Assembly (NCBI GenBank): GCA_038206765.1
Contig: JBBRAM010000002.1
Coordinates: 1 to 64,000, forward strand
Direction of reading: 5' to 3'
From: UKL13-2 sp038206765
GTDB lineage: Bacteria; Pseudomonadota; Gammaproteobacteria; Burkholderiales; Usitatibacteraceae
Length of the DNA stretch: 64,000 nt
Within the stretch, counting starts at the first letter, position 1. Each line of letters opens with the position of its first letter. A program made the position numbers and the translations under genes. A model generated the notes under the pieces. That model saw only the letters and a program-made list of their open reading frames with translations. It had not been told where the DNA came from and did no database searches. Positions 1-8,696 of this stretch are shown here, one piece after another.

Positions 1-237
1 CTTCGGAAGGTTAAAAACAGAACTGTTTTACCCTCGTAGCTGGCAGAATACAACGGTTGAGCAATTCATTCAGATCGTTGATACCTATATCCACTGGTAT
101 AACGAAAAGCGCATTAAGATATCCCTTGGCTCACTCAGTCCACTCGAATACCGAGAGAGCCTCACATTAACGACTTAAACCAGTCCAAGTTTTACGCCGC
201 ACCCCCGGTGGGTCAATTTTAAGTGAAAATCAACACA
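1..237 (+). mobile_element. 3' end of an IS3-family insertion sequence
   Basis: The window opens inside the insertion sequence. Bases 2-178 encode the C-terminal end of an IS3-family OrfB (DDE) transposase. Bases 179-237 are non-coding and end in a stretch that, read on the minus strand, begins TGTGTTGATTTTCAC, a plausible terminal inverted repeat. The exact end is inferred because the left end lies outside the window and no target duplication can be compared. Confidence 0.7.
2..178 (+). CDS. IS3-family transposase OrfB, C-terminal fragment (cut by window edge)
   Basis: The frame is open from base 2 to a TAA at 176-178 and encodes 58 residues. It carries the typical IS3/IS150-group C-terminal signature of the integrase core: HWYNEKRIK followed by LSPLEYR. 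The glutamate of the DDE triad lies upstream, so whether the whole element is intact cannot be judged. It marks the left border of the polysaccharide locus and could have taken part in acquiring or rearranging it. Confidence 0.85.
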   Translation, partial: FGRLKTELFYPRSWQNTTVEQFIQIVDTYIHWYNEKRIKISLGSLSPLEYRESLTLTT

Positions 238-450
238 TAACCTACCGTTACGCTGATTATGCGCAAACCCGTCAACACGGTGGGTATTTATTTTTGCATT
301 CAATATCGTTGATAAAACAACAAAAACCTAGTGCTGGAGCGGTTTTCCAAGCTATTTCATCCCGAAACGCCCGCCAATAGGCGAGTTTGATTGTGCGATT
401 TTAGGTAAATATGATGCCTCAATTCAGACTGTTTTATCGCTAATGCCCAT
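238..450. other. non-coding stretch between IS end and the terminator
   Basis: No open frame with coding character was seen. A weak imperfect hairpin near 266-285 (ACCCG ... CGGTGGGT followed by a T-rich run) might end transcription coming from the insertion sequence, but the stem is imperfect. Confidence 0.4.
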
Positions 451-484
451 AAAAAACGGCCTCATCACAATTGTGAGGCCGTTT
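451..484 (-). terminator. rho-independent terminator of the dehydrogenase/epimerase operon
   Basis: An 11-bp perfect stem (AAACGGCCTCA at 454-464 with TGAGGCCGTTT at 474-484) is followed on the minus strand by a run of six T. It lies about 55 bases after the stop of the UDP-sugar dehydrogenase gene, the expected position for its terminator. Confidence 0.85.
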
Positions 485-538
485 CGTTTGTTTGCTAATT
501 TGTTTCTAAATGCAAAACACTTAGTTAAAAATGCGATG

Positions 539-1822
539 TTACAACCGCCAAAGCGTCAGCCCCATCTTCGCTACCGCATCACGGTCTAGCGCGGATTTCA
601 CATCAATCACGACGCCGCCTTTTTTCACTTTTGAAAGCAACTGTTCCAATGGCTGTTTCAAATAATCTTTGTGCGAAACCGCAAGCACTACAGCATCAGC
701 AATCGGCAAATCATCCCACGCGGTCAACGGTGTTTGATAATGCTCAATTGCCTCATGCGAATCGGCGTGCGGATCGTGGACAACGACTGTTTGGCCGTAG
801 GATTTTAATTCGTTGATGATGTCGATCACCTTGCTATTGCGCAGATCGGGGCAATCTTCTTTGAAGGTCATGCCGAGGATATTGACCGTGCCGTGATTCA
901 ATTTTCCAAATGCCCGCACCATGGTTTTGATCGTCTGCTCGGCAACATAAGCACCCATGCTGTCATTGATGCGACGGCCAGATAAAATCACTTCCGGATG
1001 ATGGCCAAATTTTTCCGCTTGGTAGGTGAGGTAGTAAGGATCAACGCCGATGCAATGTCCGCCGACCAAGCCGGGTTTGAATTTCAAGAAATTCCACTTA
1101 GTGCCTGCCGCATCGAGCACTTCTTTGGTATCAAGCCCCATGCGATTAAAGATCACGGCCAGCTCATTCATCAGCGCGATATTCAAGTCACGCTGTGTGT
1201 TTTCAATGACCTTCGCTGCTTCAGCCACGCGAATACTGGAGGCGCGGTAAACACCCGCGGTGACAACAGAGCCGTATAGTTCTGCAACGGCATCCAAGGT
1301 TTCTGGCGTATCACCCGAAACCACTTTGGTGATTTTGGTGATGGTGTGTTCTTTATCGCCCGGGTTAATCCGCTCGGGAGAATAGCCGATAAAGAAGCCT
1401 TCTTTCCAGCGCATGCCGGATGCTTTTTCGAGCTCCGGAATACAGACTTCTTCAGTCGCGCCAGGGTAAACGGTGGATTCATAAATCACAATCGCGCCGC
1501 GTTTGAGATGCGGGCCAATGGCGCGGCTAGCGCCAATAAGCGGGCCAAAGTCGGGCAGGCGCGCGTCGTTAACCGGTGTGGGCACAGCGACGACGATTAG
1601 GTCGGCATCTTTGAGTTTTGACACATCGTTGGTGACCAGCAAATGCGTGGACGATTTCAAATTTTCGCTTGAAACTTCGCCAGTTGGATCAAAAAATTTT
1701 AAATAATGATTTATTTTCTCGACCGATAAATCGTAACCCACCGTCGGCATTATTTTGCCGAATTCAACGGCAAGTGGTAAGCCAACATAACCCAAGCCAA
1801 CAACGCCAACTGTTTTTTTCAC
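539..1822 (-). CDS. tviB: UDP-N-acetyl-hexosamine 6-dehydrogenase, TviB/WbpO type
   Basis: This 427-residue NAD-dependent enzyme oxidises the C6 hydroxyl of a UDP-N-acetyl sugar to a UDP-N-acetyl-uronic acid, a precursor of capsule or EPS. The sequence shows the N-terminal Rossmann motif GLGYVGLP, the ESTVYPGATEE stretch, and the catalytic cysteine C257 in GGHCIGVDPYYL. The GGHCIGVDPYYLTYQAEK wording is typical of TviB/WbpO rather than plain UDP-glucose dehydrogenase. The start is taken as GTG at 1822, which has a GGGAG Shine-Dalgarno; a longer frame reaching 1909 would run into the preceding epimerase gene. It follows that gene by 25 bases and ends before a terminator, so the two form an operon. 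Whether the substrate is UDP-GlcNAc or UDP-GalNAc cannot be settled from sequence. Confidence 0.88.
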   Translation of the reverse strand: MKKTVGVVGLGYVGLPLAVEFGKIMPTVGYDLSVEKINHYLKFFDPTGEVSSENLKSSTHLLVTNDVSKLKDADLIVVAVPTPVNDARLPDFGPLIGASRAIGPHLKRGAIVIYESTVYPGATEEVCIPELEKASGMRWKEGFFIGYSPERINPGDKEHTITKITKVVSGDTPETLDAVAELYGSVVTAGVYRASSIRVAEAAKVIENTQRDLNIALMNELAVIFNRMGLDTKEVLDAAGTKWNFLKFKPGLVGGHCIGVDPYYLTYQAEKFGHHPEVILSGRRINDSMGAYVAEQTIKTMVRAFGKLNHGTVNILGMTFKEDCPDLRNSKVIDIINELKSYGQTVVVHDPHADSHEAIEHYQTPLTAWDDLPIADAVVLAVSHKDYLKQPLEQLLSKVKKGGVVIDVKSALDRDAVAKMGLTLWRL

Positions 1823-1847
1823 TTTTTTCTCCCTGCAGTGCAATGAA

Positions 1848-2861
1848 TTATTTCGTATGTTTGTAGTACGCCAAATACCATTCAACAAATTTCGCGATGC
1901 CCGTCTCAACTTCGATTTGCGGTTTGAATCCTGTTACGGCGTGTAAGCGCGATACGTCAGCCGACGTGGCTGGAACATCACCTTCTTGCATCGGCAATAA
2001 ATCCATTTTCGCTTTTTTGCCCAAACAATCTTCCAGAGCATTAATGTAGCGCATCAACTGTATCGGGTTATTGTTACCGATATTAAACACACGGTACGGT
2101 GCATAGCTGGTGGCTGGGTTTGGCTTGTCGCCAACCCAAGTGCTATCGGGCACAGCGGGACGATCCACCACTCGCACAATGCCCTCAACAATGTCGTCGA
2201 TGTAGGTGAAATCTCGGATCATATTGCCGTGGTTAAACACCTGAATTGGTTCGTCGGCCAAAATGGCTTTGGTGAATTTAAACAATGCCATATCTGGCCG
2301 CCCCCACGGGCCATAGACCGTGAAAAAACGCAGTCCGGTGCAGGGCAAATTAAACAAATTGGCATAGCTATGCGCCATTAACTCGTTGGCTTTTTTGGTC
2401 GCGGCATAGAGCGATAGCGGGTGATCTACGTTATCGCTTTCTGATAGTGGCATGCGCGTGTTGGCGCCGTAAACTGAGCTTGATGAGGCGAATACAAAAT
2501 GCCCAACTTTCGCGTGCCGTGCGCCCTCTAAGATATTGGTAAACCCAACCAAGTTTGCATCAATGTAGGCGTGCGGATGAGTTATTGAATAACGTACGCC
2601 AGCTTGCGCGGCAAGATTCACGACAGCATCGAAACGCTCGCTGGCAAACAGCGCTTCAACGGCAGGACGATCTGTCATGTCCAGTTTTTTAAAGGTAAAT
2701 TTTGCGTCGGCCGGAAATCGCTTAAGACGATTCTCTTTTAAATTGACATCGTAATAATCGTTCAGATTATCAATGCCCACCACGCTATCGCCTCGTCCGA
2801 GCAGTTTGAGAGCAAGATGATGGCCGATAAAACCCGCGACTCCGGTAATAAGTATGTGCAT
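1848..2861 (-). CDS. NAD-dependent nucleotide-sugar epimerase, CapI-like (UDP-glucuronate 4-epimerase family)
   Basis: A 337-residue short-chain dehydrogenase/reductase of the extended class. It starts MHILITGVAGFIG with the GxxGxxG dinucleotide motif, has the NDYYDVNLKENRL segment characteristic of CapI-type UDP-glucuronate 4-epimerases, a SSSSVYG segment, and the catalytic YAATK (YxxxK). It should invert C4 of a UDP-uronic acid or UDP-hexose in the cytoplasm. Start is ATG at 2861, where homology begins and the length matches the family (about 335 residues); an upstream extension to 2930 has no family character. It is first gene of a two-gene operon with the UDP-sugar dehydrogenase, so together they probably make one dedicated uronic-acid precursor. 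Confidence 0.85.
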   Translation of the reverse strand: MHILITGVAGFIGHHLALKLLGRGDSVVGIDNLNDYYDVNLKENRLKRFPADAKFTFKKLDMTDRPAVEALFASERFDAVVNLAAQAGVRYSITHPHAYIDANLVGFTNILEGARHAKVGHFVFASSSSVYGANTRMPLSESDNVDHPLSLYAATKKANELMAHSYANLFNLPCTGLRFFTVYGPWGRPDMALFKFTKAILADEPIQVFNHGNMIRDFTYIDDIVEGIVRVVDRPAVPDSTWVGDKPNPATSYAPYRVFNIGNNNPIQLMRYINALEDCLGKKAKMDLLPMQEGDVPATSADVSRLHAVTGFKPQIEVETGIAKFVEWYLAYYKHTK

Positions 2862-3295
2862 GGCAATGTTTTCTGAATGGGATTTAAAATGTTGCGTTGA
2901 TAAAAGCTGTTCGTACGGACATCGGTACAAGTCTCAGCAAATTGGTGCGGTTTAATCAGTCGCAACGGCAAAAGTCATAAAGCTGCAAAGATATGTTTCT
3001 GTGTTTGCATTGCTGCTTGTTTCGCTATTTGTTCCTATATACGACGCAACGAGGCGGATTATGAACGATAAATCTGGTCTGTTGTCATCATGATTGAAAG
3101 GAATTTGACTTGACGATCGGCATATTTTGTTCTTTTAGCGAACAGATTTGGCAATTTCAGCGGCATTCCACGGGCGTTTTATATCCTGACCCTGGCTGAA
3201 TGCCAATTAGGCCCTACGCAGCCAAGCGGTCGGCCAAGCGCAGAAATGGTTAGACGTGCTCAGACATGCCCCAGACATTGCTGAGTGCCTCCTAC
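2862..3295. other. intergenic region, no gene seen
   Basis: About 430 bases between the epimerase start and the response-regulator stop. Short frames on both strands have no coding character. The minus-strand promoter of the epimerase operon must lie here but no convincing -35/-10 pair was identified. Confidence 0.5.
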
Positions 3296-4027
3296 TCAAG
3301 CGCCTGCTGCATTTCGCGCAGATGACGGCTCAGCTTTTATGAGATTGTGTTTGCTCGCGTAAGCAAACAATTCCAGTCGGCTGGATAAATCCAGCTTTTC
3401 GTATATCGACGTCAAGTGATTCCGCAAGGTGTGCTCGCTGATGTGCAGCCGTTCTGAAATGATTCGGCTGTTCGCCGCAGCATCGCTGCCAATGGCGGAC
3501 ACGATCTGGCGCTCTCTGGGCGTGAGGCTGGCAATTTTGTTCTGTTCGGGATCGAGCGCTACGGCGGCTCGTTTTTGGGACAGCTCAAGAAAAATACGGC
3601 TCGTTGCCGCGCGATCCAGCCATATCTCGCCCGCCGCGACTTTTTCAATGGCTTTCAAAATAGTCGTTGCATCTTCGCCTTTTTCGACTACCCCTTTGGC
3701 ACCGTTAATCACTGCGGCATCATGCAGAGAATGATCGCGCGAACCAGTGAGGGTTAGTACCTTTGCATTCGATTGCGCAATAATTTTTGGGATTGCGCTG
3801 ATACCGCTCTCGCCGTTGAGATCAATGTCCATGACAATGACATCGGGCGAGGTTTTCTCTAGCAGGCGCATGGCTTCGGTTAGGGTCGTTGCTGTGCCAA
3901 CCACTTCCATTCGGGGACGCTCACCCTCGATCAGTTTTTCCAATCCCCACAACACACTTCGGTGGTCATCAATCAGCATGACCTTGATCGTGGCGGCCGG
4001 GTAGTCGAGGTTCTGCATTGCCATCAT
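3296..4027 (-). CDS. NarL/FixJ-family response regulator
   Basis: A 243-residue DNA-binding response regulator. The receiver domain (about residues 14-135) has the acidic pair D20 D21, the phospho-acceptor D67 in VMDIDLNGESG, and a conserved lysine in VVEKGED. A LuxR-type helix-turn-helix follows (about 170-232) with LTPRERQIV and the recognition region ISEHTLRNHLTSIYEKL. It is 17 bases downstream of, and co-transcribed with, the histidine kinase gene, its presumed phosphodonor. Target genes are not known; adjacency to the EPS locus suggests control of it, which is inference. Confidence 0.88.
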   Translation of the reverse strand: MMAMQNLDYPAATIKVMLIDDHRSVLWGLEKLIEGERPRMEVVGTATTLTEAMRLLEKTSPDVIVMDIDLNGESGISAIPKIIAQSNAKVLTLTGSRDHSLHDAAVINGAKGVVEKGEDATTILKAIEKVAAGEIWLDRAATSRIFLELSQKRAAVALDPEQNKIASLTPRERQIVSAIGSDAAANSRIISERLHISEHTLRNHLTSIYEKLDLSSRLELFAYASKHNLIKAEPSSARNAAGA

Positions 4028-4044
4028 CTTAAATCCAATTGAAA

Positions 4045-5745
4045 TTAGAGCGGAATACTAACTTGAAGAACGGTAAAACCCTTCGTATTGCGGTCGACAA
4101 AAATGGCGCCCCCCAGCGACTGCACACGGGCATTGATTGAACGCGGCGTAAATTCGGGGGCGGCATCCGAGTTAATGGGCAGCTCATTGGTAATATCAAG
4201 CCGTAACTGTTGATTTTCGCAGCGCATGCCGATCACCGCGCGCTTGGCTTGGGTATGCCTGAGGACATTGCTCAGTCCTTCCGATAAAATTTGAAGAACA
4301 GCACCCGCAATGCGAGAATTGACCGGCACTTCGGACGCGCATTCTACCGCGACTTCAATGCCGTAAAACCGTCGAAAGCGATCCGCTTGTTCCCGAATAG
4401 CGACGACCAGCGAATCGCCTGTGGGCGCACTATCATCGCGTAAATTTTTGGCATAACGGCGCAAATCCTTTATGGTGCTTTCGGTCATTTCGATAAGCTC
4501 ATTTATGCCTTTTGAGACCGGATTTTGGTCGCCAGCTTGTCGTTTCAAGGCATCCAATCCTAGCTTGAGGCCGATGTAGGGCTGAATTGTCGTGTCGTGA
4601 ATGTCGAGCGAGATGCGATAGCGCTCGTGCTCGGCCGCCTTGAACATTAGTTCATCAATGAGTTGAATACTCTCGACAACACGGGCAATGGCCGTGACCA
4701 GCTCTTCCATGAATTCAACATCATGGTTAGTAAATGGCGTATTTTTGGGAGTCAAAAAAACTCGGCCCTCGGTGCCATCACGCTGCGCGTAGGGCACACT
4801 GAGAAATGCCTCTGTGTCAAGCAAATTGGCGAGTAGTCGGCATTTTTCGGCGACGGATGCTTCGACAACACTGTGCACATTCATACCGGAAAAAAAACGC
4901 CGCCAAGATTTTGGGTTGGGGTCCCAGCAAACGGAGAATGTGTCGGGTAAATTGAGCAAAAGGGCTGCAATATCTTCACTAATGTTGTTTGGCAAATGCA
5001 GGTGGCCCCGCGCATGGTGGGATTCGCTGTACGTCAAATACGTCGGTGGGCTCGTCGGACGCCTCACAACCAACACGCATGAATTGGCGGCAAAAAAGTG
5101 CATGATACGTTCGATGTTTTTGCTGATTGCGTTGTCCACACCAAATCGTGGATTCCATTGCGTATCGGTTTCTTGCAATAACTTGAGCCGATGCCTTTGC
5201 GAAATTTCCTGGCCGCCCCAACGCGCCAGTAAATAACCAATTGTCAGCAAATACAGAGGCAGTACCAAAGCGCTTTCAATTTCGATGCTGCGTCCGTACG
5301 TCGCTGCTAACAGGCTAACCAACACGAATAAAACGACAGAAGCCGCTGTGGCAATCAGACCCTCACGGTAACCTCGGGACAAAGAGGCAACGAGAATCGC
5401 AAATAAAAAGAAAAAGAAAAAAATACGCGCGTTTCCTTGCGTGAGCGCGAAGAGATAAGCGCACAAGAAAATATCAACCCAGTGCTCGTATTTAGGGGGC
5501 GCACTGACACGGTGTCGCATGGCCGACAGTAACGTAATCGCGCTCCAGACGTAATAAAGGCCTAGCGAAACAAACGTCAGTGTTACAAATTTGGCGGACT
5601 CAAGATGATAGAAGTTGTAGATCACAAGCCCCGCGAACGCTAGGATGCAGCGCATCACGCCAATCATGCGGGCGTCAACGGCGCCTATGGGCGCATCAGA
5701 AAGGGGCGCTTCGCTCGTGACGGGACCATTGCCTATTCCGATCAT
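4045..5745 (-). CDS. NarX/DegS-type sensor histidine kinase, membrane bound
   Basis: A 566-residue kinase. Residues about 25-175 hold several hydrophobic segments (an integral membrane sensor). A GAF-like region follows at about 200-370. The HisKA_3 dimerisation domain has the phospho-accepting H383 in SLDIHDTTIQPYIGLKLGL, and the C-terminal HATPase region has the N-box GLSNVLRHTQA and a degenerate glycine-rich end (QSLGGAIFV). This H-box class pairs with NarL/LuxR-type regulators, as encoded next. ATG at 5745 is used, with a Shine-Dalgarno-like GGGAGAAGTAAC just upstream. The signal is unknown; no periplasmic sensor domain of a recognised type was seen. Confidence 0.87.
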   Translation of the reverse strand: MIGIGNGPVTSEAPLSDAPIGAVDARMIGVMRCILAFAGLVIYNFYHLESAKFVTLTFVSLGLYYVWSAITLLSAMRHRVSAPPKYEHWVDIFLCAYLFALTQGNARIFFFFFLFAILVASLSRGYREGLIATAASVVLFVLVSLLAATYGRSIEIESALVLPLYLLTIGYLLARWGGQEISQRHRLKLLQETDTQWNPRFGVDNAISKNIERIMHFFAANSCVLVVRRPTSPPTYLTYSESHHARGHLHLPNNISEDIAALLLNLPDTFSVCWDPNPKSWRRFFSGMNVHSVVEASVAEKCRLLANLLDTEAFLSVPYAQRDGTEGRVFLTPKNTPFTNHDVEFMEELVTAIARVVESIQLIDELMFKAAEHERYRISLDIHDTTIQPYIGLKLGLDALKRQAGDQNPVSKGINELIEMTESTIKDLRRYAKNLRDDSAPTGDSLVVAIREQADRFRRFYGIEVAVECASEVPVNSRIAGAVLQILSEGLSNVLRHTQAKRAVIGMRCENQQLRLDITNELPINSDAAPEFTPRSINARVQSLGGAIFVDRNTKGFTVLQVSIPL

Positions 5746-6241
5746 GTGTTACTTCTCCCTATTTTTATGCGTCTCGTCGAGCAGACCCAGCTGTTTTGTT
5801 CTAAATGCATGCGCCGCCGTGCTTGTACTACCTCGAATAGCTTTGTATTCGCCTCCGCCTCAATTTGATCTGGACTTAGGATGCGATGCCCATCACGTGC
5901 TACACAAGTCGTAACAATTTCGCTGCCCCGAGGCATCAAGTGGCTACATACCGAAGCCAGTTCGACTTATTTTTGGGGTTAGCTCTGAGTGTGAGAACTA
6001 GTTACAACTACTTCAACACCGTAGCTTACCTGCATCTAGTACTTTTGTACTACTGTTTCCTGAAAATCGATGCAAAAAACTACTAGAACAAAAGTCGATT
6101 TCGCCCATGGATAAAAGCTGATGAGTGCGTATATTCCTGACCTGAAGCAATTGTGTGCGGATATAAACAGTCTCGCAGAGCATATAAAAATAGAACCACA
6201 GAATCAGGCGAAAAAAGTTGCAAACAGGGGAGATCGCAACA
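5746..6241. other. divergent control region between the histidine kinase and the PilZ gene
   Basis: About 500 bases with no convincing gene. It must hold the promoters of the kinase/regulator operon (minus) and of the PilZ gene (plus). The notable element is the perfect palindrome at 6037-6052, annotated separately. Confidence 0.5.
6037..6052. promoter_or_regulatory. inverted repeat TAGTAC-TTTT-GTACTA, possible operator
   Basis: A perfect 6-4-6 inverted repeat about 190 bases upstream of the PilZ start and about 290 bases upstream of the kinase start. The neighbouring CAACTACTTC (about 6005) and ACTACTAGAA (about 6078) resemble its half site. It could bind the NarL-type regulator encoded at 3296-4027, but this rests only on position and symmetry. 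Confidence 0.35.
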
Positions 6242-6592
6242 GTGATAGTAGAAAATACGCGGGCCGATAATGCATTGGCGGAAAGAATTAACCGGGGCGA
6301 AAAGCGGCTGAATGCGGTATTTCCACTCAACTTGGGAGATGGTGCAACTGGATTGACGCGGGATGTGAGTGCTTCGGGTATCTTTTTTGAGACGGATGTT
6401 ATCAATGAGCCCGGAAGCATAATTCATTTCACGCTGACCTTTGATAGTCCCGGCGGCGGAATGACCCTGAACTGTCAGGCGCAAGTGCTGCGAGTAGAGC
6501 CACAGTCATCCGGAGCTTCGGGAATCGAAATGCGCAAGCGTGTCGGGATAGCAGCAAAAATAATCGATTCAAAATTTGAAGCGCGGTCTTAG
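6242..6592 (+). CDS. PilZ-domain protein (c-di-GMP binding)
   Basis: A small single-domain protein (116 residues from the GTG at 6242). It carries the two PilZ signature elements: an RxxxR motif (RGEKR) and a DxSxxG motif (DVSASGIFFET), the loops that clamp cyclic di-GMP. Known PilZ proteins switch EPS synthesis, motility or enzyme activity on c-di-GMP binding. GTG at 6242 is preferred because AGGGGAG lies 9 bases upstream; a TTG at 6218 would add 8 residues but has no good ribosome site. It stands alone about 265 bases before the EPS priming glycosyltransferase, so control of EPS assembly is a fair inference. Confidence 0.82.
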   Translation: MIVENTRADNALAERINRGEKRLNAVFPLNLGDGATGLTRDVSASGIFFETDVINEPGSIIHFTLTFDSPGGGMTLNCQAQVLRVEPQSSGASGIEMRKRVGIAAKIIDSKFEARS

Positions 6593-6856
6593 CCACAACG
6601 TTTCTGTAGAAAAAAGCAAAAATTAAAGCGTTATCAATGCAGTTCTAAAAATGTAATAAAAAAATTTGCGTCATCGGCGTGCAATCAAAAAATGTTTAAG
6701 TGTCGAACATTATTTTTAAGAACCGAACCAAAAAATCGACACGATTTAATTATTTACGACCTCAAGTGCTAAATAATTATGACTTAGCGATAACCAGTTA
6801 TAGCTGACTTGCCGCACACAATGTGGTGAAGTTGAGATCACAATAGGGAGATTCAC

Positions 6857-8242
6857 ATGGTACGAATGTTCAATCAGTACTTGCCGTTGGGGACGTTGTT
6901 GTTAATATTAATGGACGCACTTTGCCTGTTTATCGCGGACATGCTGGGGGTCTTGGTGTTTCAAAATGGAACAAATGCAGGACTTATCAATTTTCTGCCG
7001 GGGCTGCTGGCCTTCGTTGTGGTGATGATTACTTTTAGCGGTAGCTTGGGCTTGTACGGTGATCACAGTGCCGACGATTTTTGGGCATTCAATGCAAAGC
7101 TCGCCATGCCTCTCCTGATCGGGATTCCGCTCGTTCATTGGATGTTTTACAGGCTACCGGATGGTGGTGTTTCAGTCGCGGCGTTGTCGGCAGCCCTGTT
7201 GATGGCATTTTCAGCGCGCTTGGCTCTATTCACCTATAGCAATGCTACTTCTGCGTTTATCAACCGTCGCGTTATGATTCTTGGTGTTGGCCCCGATGCC
7301 GCGCTGGTTAAAGAGGCGCTCGATAAATCCGCAGTCCCCGGTTTGTATGTCGTTGGCTTTTATTCGCCAGAGGCGAGCCCCACACTGTCAGGCAATCTTC
7401 CATCGAATAAAATTATTCTGCCAACTACCTCGATTTGCGAAACGGCACGTAATTTGAAGGTGAACGAAATCGTGATTGCGATGCGTGAACGTCGCGGAGG
7501 GACACTGCCATTGGCTGATTTGTTAAACTGCAAATTGAACGGCGTAAAAATTACGGATTTGTCGGCATTTTTCGAAAAATACAATAGTAAAGTCAGAATC
7601 GACTTGCTGCGTGAAAGCTGGTTTATTTTTGGCGATGGTTTCCGTCAACACAAATCGCGCATTTTCGTAAAACGCGTTTTTGATATTGCGGCCAGTGGCT
7701 CGTTACTCCTGATTAGCCTGCCCGTTATGATCATCGCGGCGATTGCCGTTAAATTAGAGAGCCGTGGCCCAATTATTTATCGTCAAGAGCGCGTCGGTCT
7801 AGGTGGTCAATCATTTGATGTGATGAAGTTTCGCAGCATGCGTGTTGATGCGGAAATTGATGGTAAGCCACAGTGGGCAACCGCAAAGGATTCACGCGTC
7901 ACGCGCGTTGGCCGCTTTATGCGACTCACTAGAATCGACGAATTGCCGCAGCTCATTACTGTGCTGCGCGGCGAGATGAGCTTGGTAGGTCCGCGCCCGG
8001 AACGCCCTTTCTTCGTCAACCAGATTGCGGAAAAGGTACCATTTTATTGTGCACGCCACAGCGTTAAACCAGGGGTCACGGGCTGGGCGCAAGTTCGGCA
8101 TCACTACGGCGCATCGGTGGATGATGCTTCGGATAAACTACAGTACGACCTCTACTACGTAAAAAACCACACATTGCTGTTTGATATTATGGTGTTGTTT
8201 TACTCGGTTAGAGTAGTTTTGTTGGCACAGGGCTCGCGCTAA
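6857..8242 (+). CDS. undecaprenyl-phosphate sugar phosphotransferase (EPS priming enzyme, XrtA-associated EpsB_2 type)
   Basis: A 461-residue polyprenyl glycosylphosphotransferase that transfers sugar-1-phosphate from a UDP-sugar to undecaprenyl phosphate and so starts the EPS repeat unit. N-terminal residues 1-130 hold four to five membrane helices. A CoA-binding-like middle domain (about 135-265) precedes the conserved bacterial sugar transferase domain (about 270-461) with the KRVFDI membrane entry, YRQERVGLGG, the MKFRSM motif, DELPQL and SLVGPRPERP. The wording matches the sub-family found in XrtA/PEP-CTERM loci. The start has GGGAG 7 bases upstream. It leads the plus-strand group running to 16338. 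Confidence 0.9.
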   Translation: MVRMFNQYLPLGTLLLILMDALCLFIADMLGVLVFQNGTNAGLINFLPGLLAFVVVMITFSGSLGLYGDHSADDFWAFNAKLAMPLLIGIPLVHWMFYRLPDGGVSVAALSAALLMAFSARLALFTYSNATSAFINRRVMILGVGPDAALVKEALDKSAVPGLYVVGFYSPEASPTLSGNLPSNKIILPTTSICETARNLKVNEIVIAMRERRGGTLPLADLLNCKLNGVKITDLSAFFEKYNSKVRIDLLRESWFIFGDGFRQHKSRIFVKRVFDIAASGSLLLISLPVMIIAAIAVKLESRGPIIYRQERVGLGGQSFDVMKFRSMRVDAEIDGKPQWATAKDSRVTRVGRFMRLTRIDELPQLITVLRGEMSLVGPRPERPFFVNQIAEKVPFYCARHSVKPGVTGWAQVRHHYGASVDDASDKLQYDLYYVKNHTLLFDIMVLFYSVRVVLLAQGSR

Positions 8243-8330
8243 ATCTAACCGTGCTGGGCCTTGGCATGCGGTTCGACCGCTAGGCTGAGAACCCCATCTC
8301 GCATCATCACTTATTGATAAGGTTTTTTAT

Positions 8331-8573
8331 ATGTCCGTACAGCAAATTCGTGAGCTGATCGCTCAGCACGCCCGATTATCAACGAATGTCAATGAGCTGA
8401 GTGACGACGCTGATCTTTACGGCGCAGGTTTAACCTCGCTAACGACGGTGAACCTGATGCTCGCGCTTGAGGATCACTTCAACGTGGAGTTCACCGATAA
8501 AATGCTGGGTCGCAAGACCTTTGGTTCGGTTCGGCTGTTGTCAGAGGCGATACAAGAGCTCGTCACCGCTTAA
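8331..8573 (+). CDS. phosphopantetheine carrier protein for the amino acid:[carrier protein] ligase
   Basis: An 80-residue acyl-carrier-like protein. The attachment serine is S36 in DLYGAGLTSLTTVNLML; the usual D-S-L is replaced by T-S-L. The segment after it (LEDHFNVEFTDKML, RKTFGS) resembles the carrier proteins that accompany SerRS-like amino acid:[carrier protein] ligases rather than fatty-acid ACP. A holo-ACP synthase or Sfp-type transferase must act on it; none is encoded here. AAGG precedes the ATG. It lies ahead of the dehydrogenase and the ligase on the same strand, consistent with one transcriptional unit. Confidence 0.85.
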   Translation: MSVQQIRELIAQHARLSTNVNELSDDADLYGAGLTSLTTVNLMLALEDHFNVEFTDKMLGRKTFGSVRLLSEAIQELVTA

Positions 8574-8696
8574 CGTGGTGTTTTCCCAATACCTAATATC
8601 GCGCCATCGAGCCATTGCGCCGATGCGAAAAGCACCGCATCGTACAAAAATTCGGCGCTATACTAATTTAATTGATGCCACTTCTGTGAGAATCAC

